Part shown: positions 25,533-39,000 of the stretch, in pieces | Layout: each line of letters begins with the position of its first letter | Numbering within the stretch: the stretch's first letter is position 1 | Assembly: GCF_965638725.1 (NCBI RefSeq) | Contig: NC_134961.1 | Span: 4,402,001-4,466,000 of the forward strand | DNA length: 64,000 nt | Direction of reading: 5' to 3' | DNA from: Aptenodytes patagonicus | Lineage: Eukaryota; Chordata; Aves; Sphenisciformes; Spheniscidae | The notes under the pieces: model-generated | Seen by the model: the letters and a program-made list of their open reading frames with translations, nothing else | Database searches by the model: none | What the model was told of the DNA's origin: nothing | Made by a program: the position numbers and the translations under genes

Positions 25533-27073
25533 TCACTGAGGTTCCAGAGAAGGCCGTACAGACACCTGCATGCTGGAAGGTAATTTTTTCAGCGGCTTGT
25601 CAGCAGACTGCTTGCCACTGGAAGGAGGAGACTGGACTCCGGGATCTAGCTGGGAAGACTTGGACTTGCGACTGGATAGCAGAGAATGTTTGTTGGGTGT
25701 GGCATCTTTTGGGACAAGTTTTTCTTTTGCGGTAATGTTGGCATTGGTTTGAGAGGCTGGTGGGACAACACCTTTCTCCGATTTGTCTTCCAGCACATTT
25801 TTACTGCCTGACTTGGAACTGCCACTCACTGTCTTTTTTGAGAGCATCGTTGTCTTTCCCAGATCTGCAGACCTCCGGGTCTCCTTCTGCCTTAAGGCTG
25901 ATTTAAAGAAAGACAATCCTTTCTCTTCTGACTTGCTGTCCCTCTTCAAACCAGAACGCACACCAACATTTGGAGACCGCAGGTTGGCCATAGAGGAACT
26001 CCGCACATGCTTGCTGTCTACTGCCCTGCTGTCGCTCCTAGAGTGGCTTATCCGCGGGGAACTCGTTCTTGAACTGCTGGTAACGCTTGTTTTATCTGAC
26101 CCCAGACTTATCTTAGAGCCCTCCCTGCTGAGGCTTCGGTCTGAAGTCCGGCTCTTCCCAGCAGAAGAGCCCTTAGTCAATGAGCCTGATGGGGTTTTCT
26201 TGGCAGCTGTGGAGGATGGAGAACCACCCGACTTTTGCTTCTGTTGAGCCGATGGGACAGCCACCTCAAGGGGCTTCGTGCTATGGTCCTTCCTAGCCTG
26301 AGTGGGAGCAGGAGACCCATGTCGCCCACTGGCCCTAGAGGAGTCCGTCTTACTTCTAGACCGGGAAACTTTCTGGGAACTCTTTAGTGGAGGAGAAGAG
26401 TGAGAGACTTTGGTCTCTTGGGTAGGTAAGACTGTCCTTCCCTTCCTCAAACTTTTGTCTGGCTCAGAAACTCCCTTGGAGCTGTGAACCTTCTTAGGGG
26501 TGCCATCTGCCTTCTCTGCAGCCAGCCCTGTCCCAATGGGGGCTTTCACCTCCTTGACTGGAGAGCTATCCACAGAATCACTCTGATCAACAAAGGCGAT
26601 TTGATTGTTGTTATCGAAAGGGTCCAAAGCAGGGTGATTCCTGTCTGGCTGCACAGAGCTTTTACCATACCCATCTGAAAGATCTGAGCTAGATGTCCTT
26701 ACAACAGACTCTTCCCTGAATGCCCCTTCCATGACAGCCAAGGGGGCTCTGCGAGCCGTCCTGTGCTCTCGCCGACTGCCATCACAGGGCTCCAAGTAGC
26801 TGCTAGAGAGATTCCTCAGGCTGCCGAAGCAAGAGGTGGAGACTTTATCATCAGCCGCCTCCCCGATCTTCTCCAGAGTGGAAGCAGAGGTATGTACAGG
26901 GGAATCTCCAGAGAAGCGCGATGGAGAGTTGGAGCGCAACTGCAGTTTTGCAGAAAGTGACCACGAGGGCCTGACACCATTTTCACTCACTGCCAGCGGG
27001 CTGGTGACAGAAGATCTAGATGACAAGCTCTGACGCTGGACGCTCCTTACAAAGGGACGAGTTGAAAATCCTC
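25533..27073 (-). CDS. USP31: USP31 exon 16 (residues 820-1332, stop)
   Basis: The long terminal coding exon, 513 codons including stop. It starts after CCCTGCAG with GFSTRPFVRSVQRQSLSS. Most of it is low-complexity Ser/Lys/Arg sequence. Better-defined blocks are GDSPVHTSASTLEKIGEA, NNNQIAFVDQSDSVDSSPVK and GLSFFKSALRQKETRRS. It ends SSMQVSVRPSLEPQ. Probably disordered and phosphorylated; no further enzymatic domain is seen. Confidence 0.97.
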
Positions 27074-30000
27074 CTGCAGGGAAAGAAAGCGACATCCTCA
27101 GTATGAAAGCCAAGCCTGCAGTCGGTTTATCCCACCTATCCACAGACGCTATTTCCATATGCGAGTCAGACAGCCCACCTACACCAGATTGTGTACCTAT
27201 CCCTTCATGCCTGCTGCAGGCACAGCTTCTTGCGTAAAAGCTGAATAAGGAACTCAACAACTGTTATTTGCTAGTGGTCACCCAGAAGTAACTCTCTCTG
27301 AAGCCTGTAATTGAAAATCCAGATTTTCTTCTCATCCCCAAACAGCGGGAGACCAAACACAGGTTTTGTACCTTGGAAGTCCGTGAAGCTAGCAATGAGT
27401 TCACCAACTATGATTATGCTGCCATAAATACATTTTTCTGTATGAAAGAATATTTTCCCGTACCACCCTGTAAAAGGCAAAGTAGGATTCCTACCTCTTT
27501 AGATAAAGCAATGTATTTGTATTTACAAACACAAAGTACAACAATAAGCATTTTAGAAATGCAACTACCACGGCTGGATCTGACAGCTAGATCACAACAC
27601 TGCTGCAGGGACATCTCTATACCCGCTTCAAAATGCTCAGACTGACCCCTGAAGCTCCACATTTTCAAGAGTTATAAGGCACTATGTGGAGAAGCCAGGC
27701 AAAGCCAGGAACTGAACAGTTACTTGCACACACAAGTGAATTTGCGTATCTTCACACCTCCCTGGGAGCAGTCCTCTGCAGCATGGCAGCAGACAATGAG
27801 TACCTACACTAAGTTGTAGTGACATGTCAGCCACCCTGCAAAGGTGCTGCAGTGAAACCCAGAAAAAACACAAACGCAAGAAGTTCTTGATTGAGAGGTT
27901 TAGTTGATGGTATTTCCTTTCAAAGAAAGGATCCTTAAGGGTCCTGCCCTGCTCTTCTCCATCCCTTCACACCAGAGAAAAAGCTCACCTGTGCCAGAAC
28001 CCATCTGCTCCTACTGACACAGGGCCTGCCTCCCCCAGCTGCTAGAGGAACTGTCCCCTTGTAACTACATATTTTGCAGCTACCTTAGTAGGGATCTTGT
28101 AACAGAAGAACTAGTGGCCCAATATCCCCCACACGCTGCAGTGTTGATACACACCATCATCTTCACTCCTTTCCCCGGTCAGCTCTACCGATTCTGAGAG
28201 CGAAGCCAGAGACGTGCGCCGCGATGACGCTGCCGAAGCAATGCTGGGCTGCTTGCTACCAGGAAGACGGCTGACCCAGTGCTCACAGAGCGAGGAGCTT
28301 GTGGAGCCTGCAAGGAATCAGGCACAGACATCAGGCCAGCAGCACACAGCTGCAGAACACGTGAAACCTTGGAAGGCTACTGAGAGTCAGGTACGTACTG
28401 CACTGGCTTCGACAGACACCTGGAGTCTGGAGCTGGCCCACACAGCCACAGCATCCAGATACTGCCAAGAGAATAAGTCTTTACTCTTATGAAATAGTTA
28501 TGGTCGTAAGTGAAAGACAGAATTGCACTTGTTCCAGTATGCTGTGAATCAAAAGAATCAGTGCAGCACACAGGTAGAGGGCAGTCCTTGAGCTGCCACG
28601 AAAATGCAGTGCAAACCCTTTCCTTTCCAAAGCCAAGTGACCAAGCCTGTGTCTGCCCCCAGCTCACCCTGGATTCAACCAACACATTCAGCTGCTGGCT
28701 GCCTACTTGAGACCAACAGCACTGCTGGAGGGAATGAGCTAGTCACATTTTTATGTCATGGTTTTGACAAGGGCAGCTCTGAGCAGAACTACCCATGGGG
28801 GTGGAGGGGGATTCCCCCATTTCCACAGCCTCTTTGCCACAACTAGCCTTAACAGAAGAGGTGGGAGTTTCCCACAGCCTCTGATGCACAGCAGACTGAG
28901 ACAAGCCTCGCTGAATTCTGGGACAGAGTGGGGGCTTAAGCAGAGCTGGGCAGAAAATTCTTCAGAAAGACAACCTATCCATGAAAGACAAACTACAACC
29001 ACTCCTTGACAATGCCAGCGGGGCTTACCTGCCACAGAGCTGTTAGCAGACCACGACGGGATTGCTGTGCGTCTCTGGTAGAAAAGAATATAAGCTGTCT
29101 GCTTGCAGACTTCGTTTTCAGAAAGTTGCTGAACATCACTGTCATCAAAGCAGTACCACTGGCCATCAACGGAGTTTTTGCAATATGCTGAGAGAAAATA
29201 CATTACTATTAGACTTTCCTCACTCCTGCTACTCAGGTTTGCTGTATGATAACTTAAACATGACCTTATCTGCTATGATGGACTCAGAAGAGAATGAAAG
29301 GAACAGATTTATTCATGCAACACATCCTCTTCCAGTCTGACTGGCAAGATGGGGGCCTGAGGCCACCAGAATACAATAAACAGCTCACATTTCAGGATTT
29401 TCTTTGTTCAACACTACTGCTCAGAACAGAACACCATTTGGGGTGGCTCCGTTCACTTCACGTTCTGTAACTTGTGGCAGTCTGCCTCCATCAGTGATTC
29501 TCCTTCTAACTGAGCCCACCCAGGACAACACAGCCCAGAGACGTACATCAGAGGGCAAAACCGGACACACACATTTTCTGGGCTGCTGCGTGAAGTCACA
29601 CAGATCCTAAGAACCACCAAGCAACTTTGTCTATCTCTGGCTGCTCTGGGAGCTGCTGAAACAAGCAAAGAGGAGTTCATAAACTGGCTGTGCACATAGG
29701 CAATGTGCAAATACTTCCTATGTATAACAGCCTCTTGCAACTACAGAAGTTCTGCGTTGAGTGGCCAGAAGCATTTTTGAAACATGAAAGGCCAGTTACA
29801 TTACTCTGAAGGAAAACAAAAAAAAGCAGAGAAAGAAACATACAGTAAGACATTTGGGGTCACCAGGCATTGTTCCATTCCTCACAGTCATAAAGGTTAC
29901 CCCTCAGGTGTTACATAGCCCGCCCTTGTTAGTTGGATTAGGTCCTTTTGTCAAGAAAGATGAAGAAGTTATGGACACTCGATAGAAAAATATAACCGTT

Positions 30001-33000
30001 TTCTTTCTGAAAGGATCCAACGTACATAATATTGCAGGATACTTGCCTGTATAGTGTCCCCCTTGCATGGTGCCATGATGATTGCAGACAGCATACAGGT
30101 CATAGATATAGTCCTCAGGATCCCTTCCGAGACCATAAGGTCTCCTCCAGGGCGACCAGTGTGATGGCAGACTCCAGCTGCTCTGACTGCGTTTAACAAC
30201 ATGAGGAGTCATGTCCAAGCCACTCAGGGGGAATTTAACCATGTTTTGAAGTTTCATCCTTCGGTCTCCTTCCTGTGTAAACAGAGAATAGCGTGAGCTG
30301 CAGTGGCAGCAAGGCCACCACGCTTGGAGAAAACAAAAACCCAGGAGAGGAATGCATAGGGCAGAACAGCTGCTTCTGAAGAGGTGGTCTAGTCAGGTCA
30401 CTCCCTGGCTGAGAAGCAGTCCTCCAGCATCACTGCAAACATCCTTACCTGTCTAAACCTTTTGAGATGTATGATGAGAACATCAGGTAAGGTCCAGAGG
30501 CTCAGTGTGATGCTACCCTGCTGCAGCTGCTTGCAGTGTGGGCATCGCCATGCGTCATCTGGGGCAAGCTACAAGGAAGAGGCATCAGTGGGTATGAGTT
30601 TCTAAATTCCAAGGCAGCTTTTACTACACCACTGTTCCTCTGCTGCCCCAGGCCCAGTGCAGACACTGACACCTGCACCCTATCTACCTCCAGCATTTAT
30701 CAAGCTCATTGGAAATGCAGGGTTCCCAATGATGCTTTTCAAAATAGTGACAAGCAAAGAGACATGTGCGCCTCACGCAGAAGGCACTTCCCACTGCAAG
30801 ACAGAATTTAGCTAGTGCTGCTGTGCTGAGAAGCTATTTGCACCTTATAAACCCCAATCCCTTTGAAGTGGGGAAGAAAAAACAAAGGCAAAAAGCAGAC
30901 AGGCTTGGCAGCCTGAGTAAAAGTATTCTCACAAGAAAACTAGCAACAAAGAAAGAATCAGAATAGAAAGAAGACAGATGTGCTTCGAATTTCATCTCTG
31001 ACACCTCGCTGCCCTCTAGAAATCCTCTTCCTCCCTATGTGCCAATGGCACAGACTTACAAACTGCAGAGATTTTCACTGTCCACCAAGGAGAATTTGTC
31101 TTTTCAAAGACACAAACACGACATGCACTTCCCTCCACAGCCCAGTGCTCAGAAAACTCAGAAGCCAGAGAGCTTTAAGCTGTCAAACAATTTTTCCCTC
31201 ACCTCTGAAAGAAGCGACAAGAGAGGCTCCAAAATTATTAAAGTTCAATCACGGATCCGCAATCCACCTCTAGGACCATCCCTTTTTACAGCAGATTAGA
31301 GACCTCTGGCAAAGAAATGCAGATTGCTTATGTGTTCCAGGCAAGGGCCAGATCAGACCCATCTCTAGTCTGCCCTATGGCACATCATCTCTCCTGCCAC
31401 TTCAACCTCCTCACACCATGAGCTGAGCTAAAGGAGAACAGCCACGCTTCTGGAGAACTCAGCTCGGCAGTCACTGCGCTGCCATTCAGGGGGTCCCATT
31501 CAGCGACGGTTGCCTTGAGCCAGCCCCAGTCCTGCTCAGGCTTGGAAACACACAATTGCTCCAAGACAGAGCAGTAAATTCCCATGAAGAAGCCACGCTG
31601 TTCTAACCCTTTATAACGTATGCCAGAAAAAGACATTGCTACTGCAGAACAGAGGAGTAAGTTCTCATATCAACATTTAGGAGGCAAAAAAACCAAAAGC
31701 AGTACCTCCCACAACTTCCTCCTCACTGCAGAGAAACTCTGTTAGGAGGACTGGTAACTAGTGTTGTGTTACAAATTTATTCTCCTGTCTCAACAAATCA
31801 GTGTTTGCAGAAAACAGCTACTCTGCTGAATGTGGGAGTTCAGGCAGCATGTGGACCAGCCAGACCTTCCGAGTCTTGGCTGCTATACAGTCTTGTCCCT
31901 ACCTGTTCCTCTTTGGTGTACAGTTGGAAACACTGAGATAAAGTGCAGGTCTGAGGTTGATGATGAAGCTCTCTCTGCTGGCGGACGCTTTCGGAGTCTG
32001 GAATATACTCCTCTTCCGTATTCACAAACAAGCTGCATCAGGGAGACAACACATTTACCAACACATCCACCCGCTCCCCACGAGGAGCCATCCTAAAGGT
32101 ACAAACAGCAGCTCTTTCCTGGATATGTCCCATTGCACACGAGCGAGAGCCGACTGGCAAGAGATCCCACCAGGGCAACACAACTGAACACAGGGGTAAA
32201 CAGCTTCAGTGGGCACCCATTCCAGTTTCTCAGACAGAAAAAGCTACTCACTGCCCACAAACTTTCTCACACAAATATGATTTGTGGGGGAAGGAGCCAC
32301 AGGCGAGACGCCTGCTCCATAATGCAAAACCCCGACTACAGAGAAAAGGACTCCAGCTCGGAGCAAGTCTAGTGCACCCAGCCCCAGTCTGTCCCCCAGG
32401 GCACAGGGTGGAGTTTCTGAGGGGTCTCGTGTTTGCCGAGGGGTGCACAATTCACACAGAGCCAAGCTGGCCACAAGCATCACTCTTAAGGTGAACACAC
32501 TTTAAGGCTTTCTACTTCATACTTACTACTCTTTAGTTTCTTTGTCCCATTCTACCACTAATTTCACATGAGCAGTTCCCCCCTGTCCACATGACTTCAA
32601 TGTCCTGGAGAGAGGAGCAGACCGAAGTTAGACCACCTTTCAATTTGAAGCCTACGTTATCTTTTACATGCATATAACTTCTCTCCACTAGCCCTTCATC
32701 CTTCCTCCACTCCCACACAGCTCAAGTATGCAAAGGAGTAAAAGGAATTCATACAGCAAAGAACATGGCAAAGCTGGCAAACTGCATTTACCTAACTACA
32801 CTAATTCTGTAAATAAACATACATTTATTTACAGAACAGGCATCTACAAAAATTTCTAAATAATAACAGTCACTAAAAAAAAAAAATAAGTGGGGGAGTA
32901 ATACTTTCATTCTCTTCTCCATTTCCAAGGAGGACGGACTCCAGATGGCATGACACACAACTGAGCAATCCTCACACAGCTTCTTGAGGACACTCAGTCC

Positions 33001-36000
33001 TTTCCCTGCTCCTCAGGCCTGTGAAGTCCATTCCCCACCATCCACACCAAGACTGTCCCTTTCTGTATGGCTACACACTGAGTTCCCAGCTGACAAACCT
33101 CTCCGCTCCTGAGAACGAGGGCTAACCCACCTTTCCACTGTTGGATGGCAGAGGGGTCGCTCCTCCTGAGGTAGCAAGTACGTGATGCCCACAACACTGA
33201 CCACTCGCAAGCTGAATGGGCAAACCTGCAAGAGAGTAGAAGCCATCTCAGTGACTCAAACCCAACTTACCTATGTGCAAACCTGCTCTCAGCACCAGCT
33301 GACATGTACTTTATCCCAGAACGTGTGTTTTACATGAGAAAGCAAATGCACAAGGTCTCAAATATGCCTACGCCAAGCAGCTAACAGAGGGGTGAGGTAC
33401 AGCAACTGAGGCTTTGTATCCAAGTCCTCCTCTACTGTGACCAAAGACACCCCTCTTCACCCCTCTGCTGTCAGAGGGAGTTCTCATCAGAAACACGCAA
33501 TCACTAAGCAAACGTTTCAGCTTTCCTTTTAGGCAAGCACCACCAACCAGTGGATTTCCAGTGCAGACAGCAGCACTAAATATTTCTTGGGGGTAAGGAA
33601 GGAAGTGAAGCATGTAATTTCTTCACCTGATCAGTCTAATCTTACTTGTACCTTTCAGCAAATAGACAAAAGCACCAATGAGGTGGAATACCTTGGACAT
33701 CATTGCACAAAGAAATATTGGGAAGCCATCAGTTCAGCATGTGCAGCATGTTTATCGCTCCAAGTAACTGGCTTCCCCTTTAGTTCATGTCACACAGAGC
33801 TGCAAGTCTCAAAACAGACAAACCATTTGACTCACCTGCATGCAGGCTGTAGGCCGCAGGAAATACTGCATCTTCTCCAGAATTTCCTTTTGCAGAATAT
33901 CCCAAGCAATTGTTTTTTCCAAATGCAACACAAAGGGCAAGCCAAACCTACAGGAAGGAGTAGCATTTGAGGCAGCAATTAAAAGATTATTCTGTTCAGC
34001 AGTCCGATCCCCAAACTCTGACAGTGCCACTCTCCTCCTCACTCAGCACCTATGGAGCTCGGCATGCTTTGGATGAAACTTCCCAGAAACCAGGCATTTA
34101 AAAACTTGTCTCCAGAGGAGAGGTGCTTAACTTTGAGGAAACACTGTTATGGCCGCCCATGCAGAGGGCCCTTTTTAAAGGGCTGCAGCCCTGCTCTGTG
34201 CTCAAGCGGCTTGCTTCAGGCTGCAGAGCTTTGCAACCTGGCAGGGATAACTCTTCGTGAAACAAACTTCAGCAGCTGAGGTAGTTCTCAGTCCGCAGTT
34301 GGTACAAATGCCTTTGCCATGGTTGTTCCTCACTTCCCTCACCCGCTGTTTGCACTCCAATTAAAAGTTTCACACATCACAGGATCTGGTCAGATGTGCT
34401 TGCTGCTGTCTGAAACCAGATAGCTCTAGAGAGAGGTGGTATGTCCTTCCAACTGGTCTGCATTCACCGCTTTCCAGTAACACGGGACTATTTGAAGTCC
34501 ACCAAAATTAGGAATATTTCGTTGCATTCATTAACATTTTTTGATCAACATGTTCTTTAGCACTTAATGCAAGCTAGGAATGCAAGCTGTCGCTCCTTCA
34601 CCTTGTGTTTTCACTACGCGGTGAGTAAAACCCCAAGTCAATTAAGCAGCCAGAAGAGTAACTAACTGTGAAGCTGTCAGTCACCTTTTGCTCTGCTGTC
34701 CAGTGCACGCTCTGTTACACACCAGCAAGACAATCTTGTCATTTGCTACTGGTTTAGTAGAGGACTGTTCCAGTTTTCCAGACTTCACTGTTCCTTGAGA
34801 GTAAGATATTGTTCGGGAGTGCTCAGTGCCACATTTCAAGTTATTCAGGTTATTGTTCACATGTATTCCTGAAAAATTAGGAGAAAGGAAACATTTTGTT
34901 ATGTCATTTGCCTTTAGTGCCCTGATGCCCCCCTCAAGAAACTCTTTTGGCTGCAGCGGAGCGGGTCAGTATGGAACAAAGACCATTTTTATTACTTGTA
35001 TGAAGGCTTCAAAGAGCAATTACTTTTCATAGTGACTATTTCTTTACAGAAAGAAATTATATGCAAGTGCTCACCTAACTGATTTTTCACAGTAATTTCT
35101 ACAAGTACTCATATCTTTGCCCGCAAGAAAAGCTAAAGTGACAGAAACCCTACTTATTACTTCCAATAATAAAATTTGCCTTTGATTACGCTCTGTCTAC
35201 CCAGGATGCAATTATTCCCTTTCACTGAGAGGGAGATGCAGAGAAGCTGAGTTTTTTCAGCTTTGAAAGAGAAAGCGTTTGTTCATTCCTCAGACTGTTT
35301 ATTCATCACTGGCAATCTGATTTTAAATAACACATTTTCAGTGGCTTCATCTGGTCCCTAGCAGATCTTTAAATTAAGCCTGACAATAGATTTCACATTA
35401 AGCCAGCCTGGCCTGCAAAATCAGCCCCAGGAAGAGCAAGAAAGGAGTATACATCGCTTCTTGATAACCTCCCGGCTGACAACACCATTAAGTCTGCTGG
35501 AACGAGTCTGGACAAAGTCAGAGTTGAAATCAATACACCAGAACATTAACTGCTTGTGGGACTTTTATTCTCCAGTATATCCTTTTCCAAAACAAGCCTC
35601 CCTCACCTAGTCACCTGAGGTGGGCATTAAGCGGAGTTATCGACTTACCTCTCTGACTAAGGATACCCTCAGGCCTAAATATCTCTGGGGTCTCAAAGGC
35701 AAAAATGCAGTCGCTTTCATGAATGGTGTCCAGGTCATCAGTATCGCAGAAGGAACGATGAAACCCATCATAGTACATCTCCGTCAGCACAATCTGGAGT
35801 CAGCAAAAGCAAACCAGAACCCATTAAACCATCCATGCCTGGTCCACCTGAGCTGCCCCATCTCTCGACCAGGACATTCTCCTGCTACAAGAGGACATTC
35901 CTCAAAACATCCTGGCATCAGCCAGGAGCAAGGAAGAGGGAAAACAACTGCCATAAAGGAGAAGCTGGGGTAAAGGCACTATGTGAAGAGGTTTTGGTGG

Positions 36001-39000
36001 GATCCGACAGCTTTCTTGAAGCTCTTCCCTACAGAGGAGTCCCTCATAGGTGCCCAATGGTTCCCCCACTGCCAGCATGCACAAATCACCAGGTGATCAG
36101 GCAGAAGGTCTGCACACTCCACAGATGGCTATCCCAACATCACTAGGTTTCAAAAAGTCAATGCACAGAGAAAAGCATGATCCAGATCATCACCACTCTG
36201 CTTCCCCCATTTAATCATGGGCAGCGTATTTCAATTCCTACATATCCAAGATGGGATGAAAGCCTCCGCGCTCCCTCCCACTGAAGGCAGGGCACACGGG
36301 GTGACGAGACCAGCCTGTTACCTGCTCTGTGGGTATCTTGGTCTCTGAGGAGACAGCTTCCCGCAGCCTGGCCACCGTTCCAGAGATGGGCACTGCCACC
36401 CCGATCCGCATGCAGTGAGAGCACTTCCCCTGGTACACCACGGTGACGTAGAGCGGCCTGAGGAGAGCACGGGAGGCACTGCTGGGGCTGGGCTGAGCGT
36501 TTCCTGGCAGTATCTTGAACAGAGTCAGCCCAACCTGGGTGCATCCAGGCTGCCCATAAGCTACAGGGCCATCTCGGCAGTCCGGATCCACCTCACACTG
36601 GAGTTACGCTCGGCCAAAGACTCCTTTCTTACTACACGGACTGGTGTTACTTGTTCCCACAAGCAGAAAGTCTTCTCAAAAAAGCCCCACAGAGTTAAAA
36701 ATAAAACTCTCTGTTACAAGGCAATCGTAATTTTCCAACAAGGATCCTGTAATGCAGCTTAGGACAGTCCGAGGCAGCACCTTAAAGCACCACTCAGAGA
36801 GCTGCTGCTGGGAACAGCTGCTCCAGGCTGTCTCTCAACACTCAATCCTGCCTCCACCAGCAACCAGAAGTACTACCTCGGGAAGAGAAGAGTGGGGCAG
36901 CTAGCCTACCAGGGACACCTTCCCTGGAAAACCCATTCAGCCTCCACTTGGTGGTGGAGCAGGGACTTCTGAACCAAATGTGACATCATCATATTTAATA
37001 AGTTCTTTCATTACTTTATTCCATTGCTTCTTGAACCCATACAAGTTTTCTGCATCCAAAACATCAGGTGAAGGAGTTGCTTATTTATACAACGGGTAGT
37101 TTTGCTGCACATCTCTTTCTTCACTCTGAACTTTTACCTGGATTTTTTTCCTCCCTGGAGCTTTTTTCTTTTTTTGAAAGACAACTGTTGCCAATAAAGC
37201 AAAACATTTTGCAGGAAAGCTTTTAACTTCACTTTTTGAAATTGGAGTGATCAGTGAGACTGTTCTAAAGAAAGTAAAAAAGTGTTTCATCCTTTTCCCC
37301 TTTTTAATTTTAAAATGCTATAAATTAAGTCAAAAGCAAAATATTTTGGTTACCTGAATCAAATATATTTTTTTCTCCCAAAAATTAATTCTATAGGAAG
37401 TTAAGGGTGGGGGCGAGGGGCCATTCTGAAAGAAGTAAAAGACTCAATTTTCCAATTTACCTGCAATGCAAAAAATTTAAGCCCCATATGGTCCTATCTA
37501 TCTTTTTTAAAGACTTACCGGAGAGATTTTGCTGACATCTCTCTTCCTTCTGTAGCAAATTAAACAACACTATCTGCATGGAAAACAGCCAACGTTAAGT
37601 TCAAGACAGTTACATACCGTGTATGAGGCAAAGGAATCGGCAGAGAGATGCAGAGAAAAGGGTCAAAGGTGTTACTCTGCTTCTGGCAATGAGGGCACGT
37701 CAGAGAGGACCTAGTACAAATATCAATAATAGGACAGAGTTATACCTCATTTCATCAGGCATGGATAATTCATCAAGTCACAAATAACAGCCTTCGCATG
37801 TCAACCTGGCTGCCCCTTTCTACTGTTCTTTCTCCATACAGAGCGGCTCTGCACGGAGGCTGTATAGACAGAGCTGCTGTAAATGATGGACTCCTGATTT
37901 CTAGATCCTTTTAAAGTAATTAGTCTCAAAGTTCATTACAGGGCATGCCAGGAAAAGACTTCACTCCAGTCACTGAATTTCTCTTTTAATAAACATCACT
38001 GCAAAATTAATAATTCACCAACAGTAGCTCCAACATGGAAGACCTGGAAGGATTTTCTCTTTGAAGAGAAGGGAATTGACGGGAGAGGGATGGCAACAGT
38101 CAGCACTGCAGGTGTACAGATCTCTCTTACTCAAAGGGAGAAACTCCAGACAATACATCTCTCACATTCAGAATTAACCTGCACCTTCCACCGGCTTCGT
38201 GTTTTATACCAGGCTTAAGACTTCTCCTTTGCAAAGGAAGCCTTGGCAATTATCAGGGAGAAAGCCCAGCAATTAAAATTCTTATAGCAGCACAGATACA
38301 AGCCATCGAGGAGCACTGGAAATTAGGTTGTTTTCTTGTATTAGTTCTGAAATTAGAAAGCTCCCTTCCCAAAAGTATGGGAAACTCATGGGAAAACCCC
38401 GAAGGGACAGTGAAAGATTCAGCTCAGAACTCTCGAGTGCCAGATAACAGGAACTCTACAGGACATCTGGGATCTGTAACTCCCCAGCAGCCTCCAGGCA
38501 CCTCCAGGTCTTGCCACAGGCTCTTGCCTCTGAACAGCCAGGGTAAGCCTCACAGCACTGAGTCATCCTGAGTCTTTGCTCCATTGAGCACTGACTTGCT
38601 TTCAGGATGCGTGAGGGCAGGTGAAGAGGTGGTACATACTGTAGATTTTCACAGAATATACCAAATTAGAAGTAGTGAAACTCTTTCTCCTCCAGAGCAA
38701 GATCCTAGTTCAGATTTCATTCAACAGGAGTTCAGAAACAGCTGTTAACACAATGACACCAGTCTCAACTGTACTGGGAGCTAGCATCAGGGTAGAATTA
38801 TACTGGGGTCACCAATACATACAATAATGCCTCAAAATTTACAAAATATCATACCTGTACTGGGCTTGAAAGAGTTCCTGCACAAAAGTACTACTGATTG
38901 GAAAGGCTGGTCCCTCGAGCAGCACGTCATCCTCCAGCGGTGGCTAAAAGAGAAGAATAAACCCTAGAAGCACATCCAAGCGTGGAGGTGCAGCACATTA

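Noticed and set aside
29969-30202. Alternative ends of USP31 exon 13 at a GT donor
   Set aside because: Any nearby GT would break the frame or remove the GGHYT motif. The GC donor joins exactly to the conserved AYCKN sequence.
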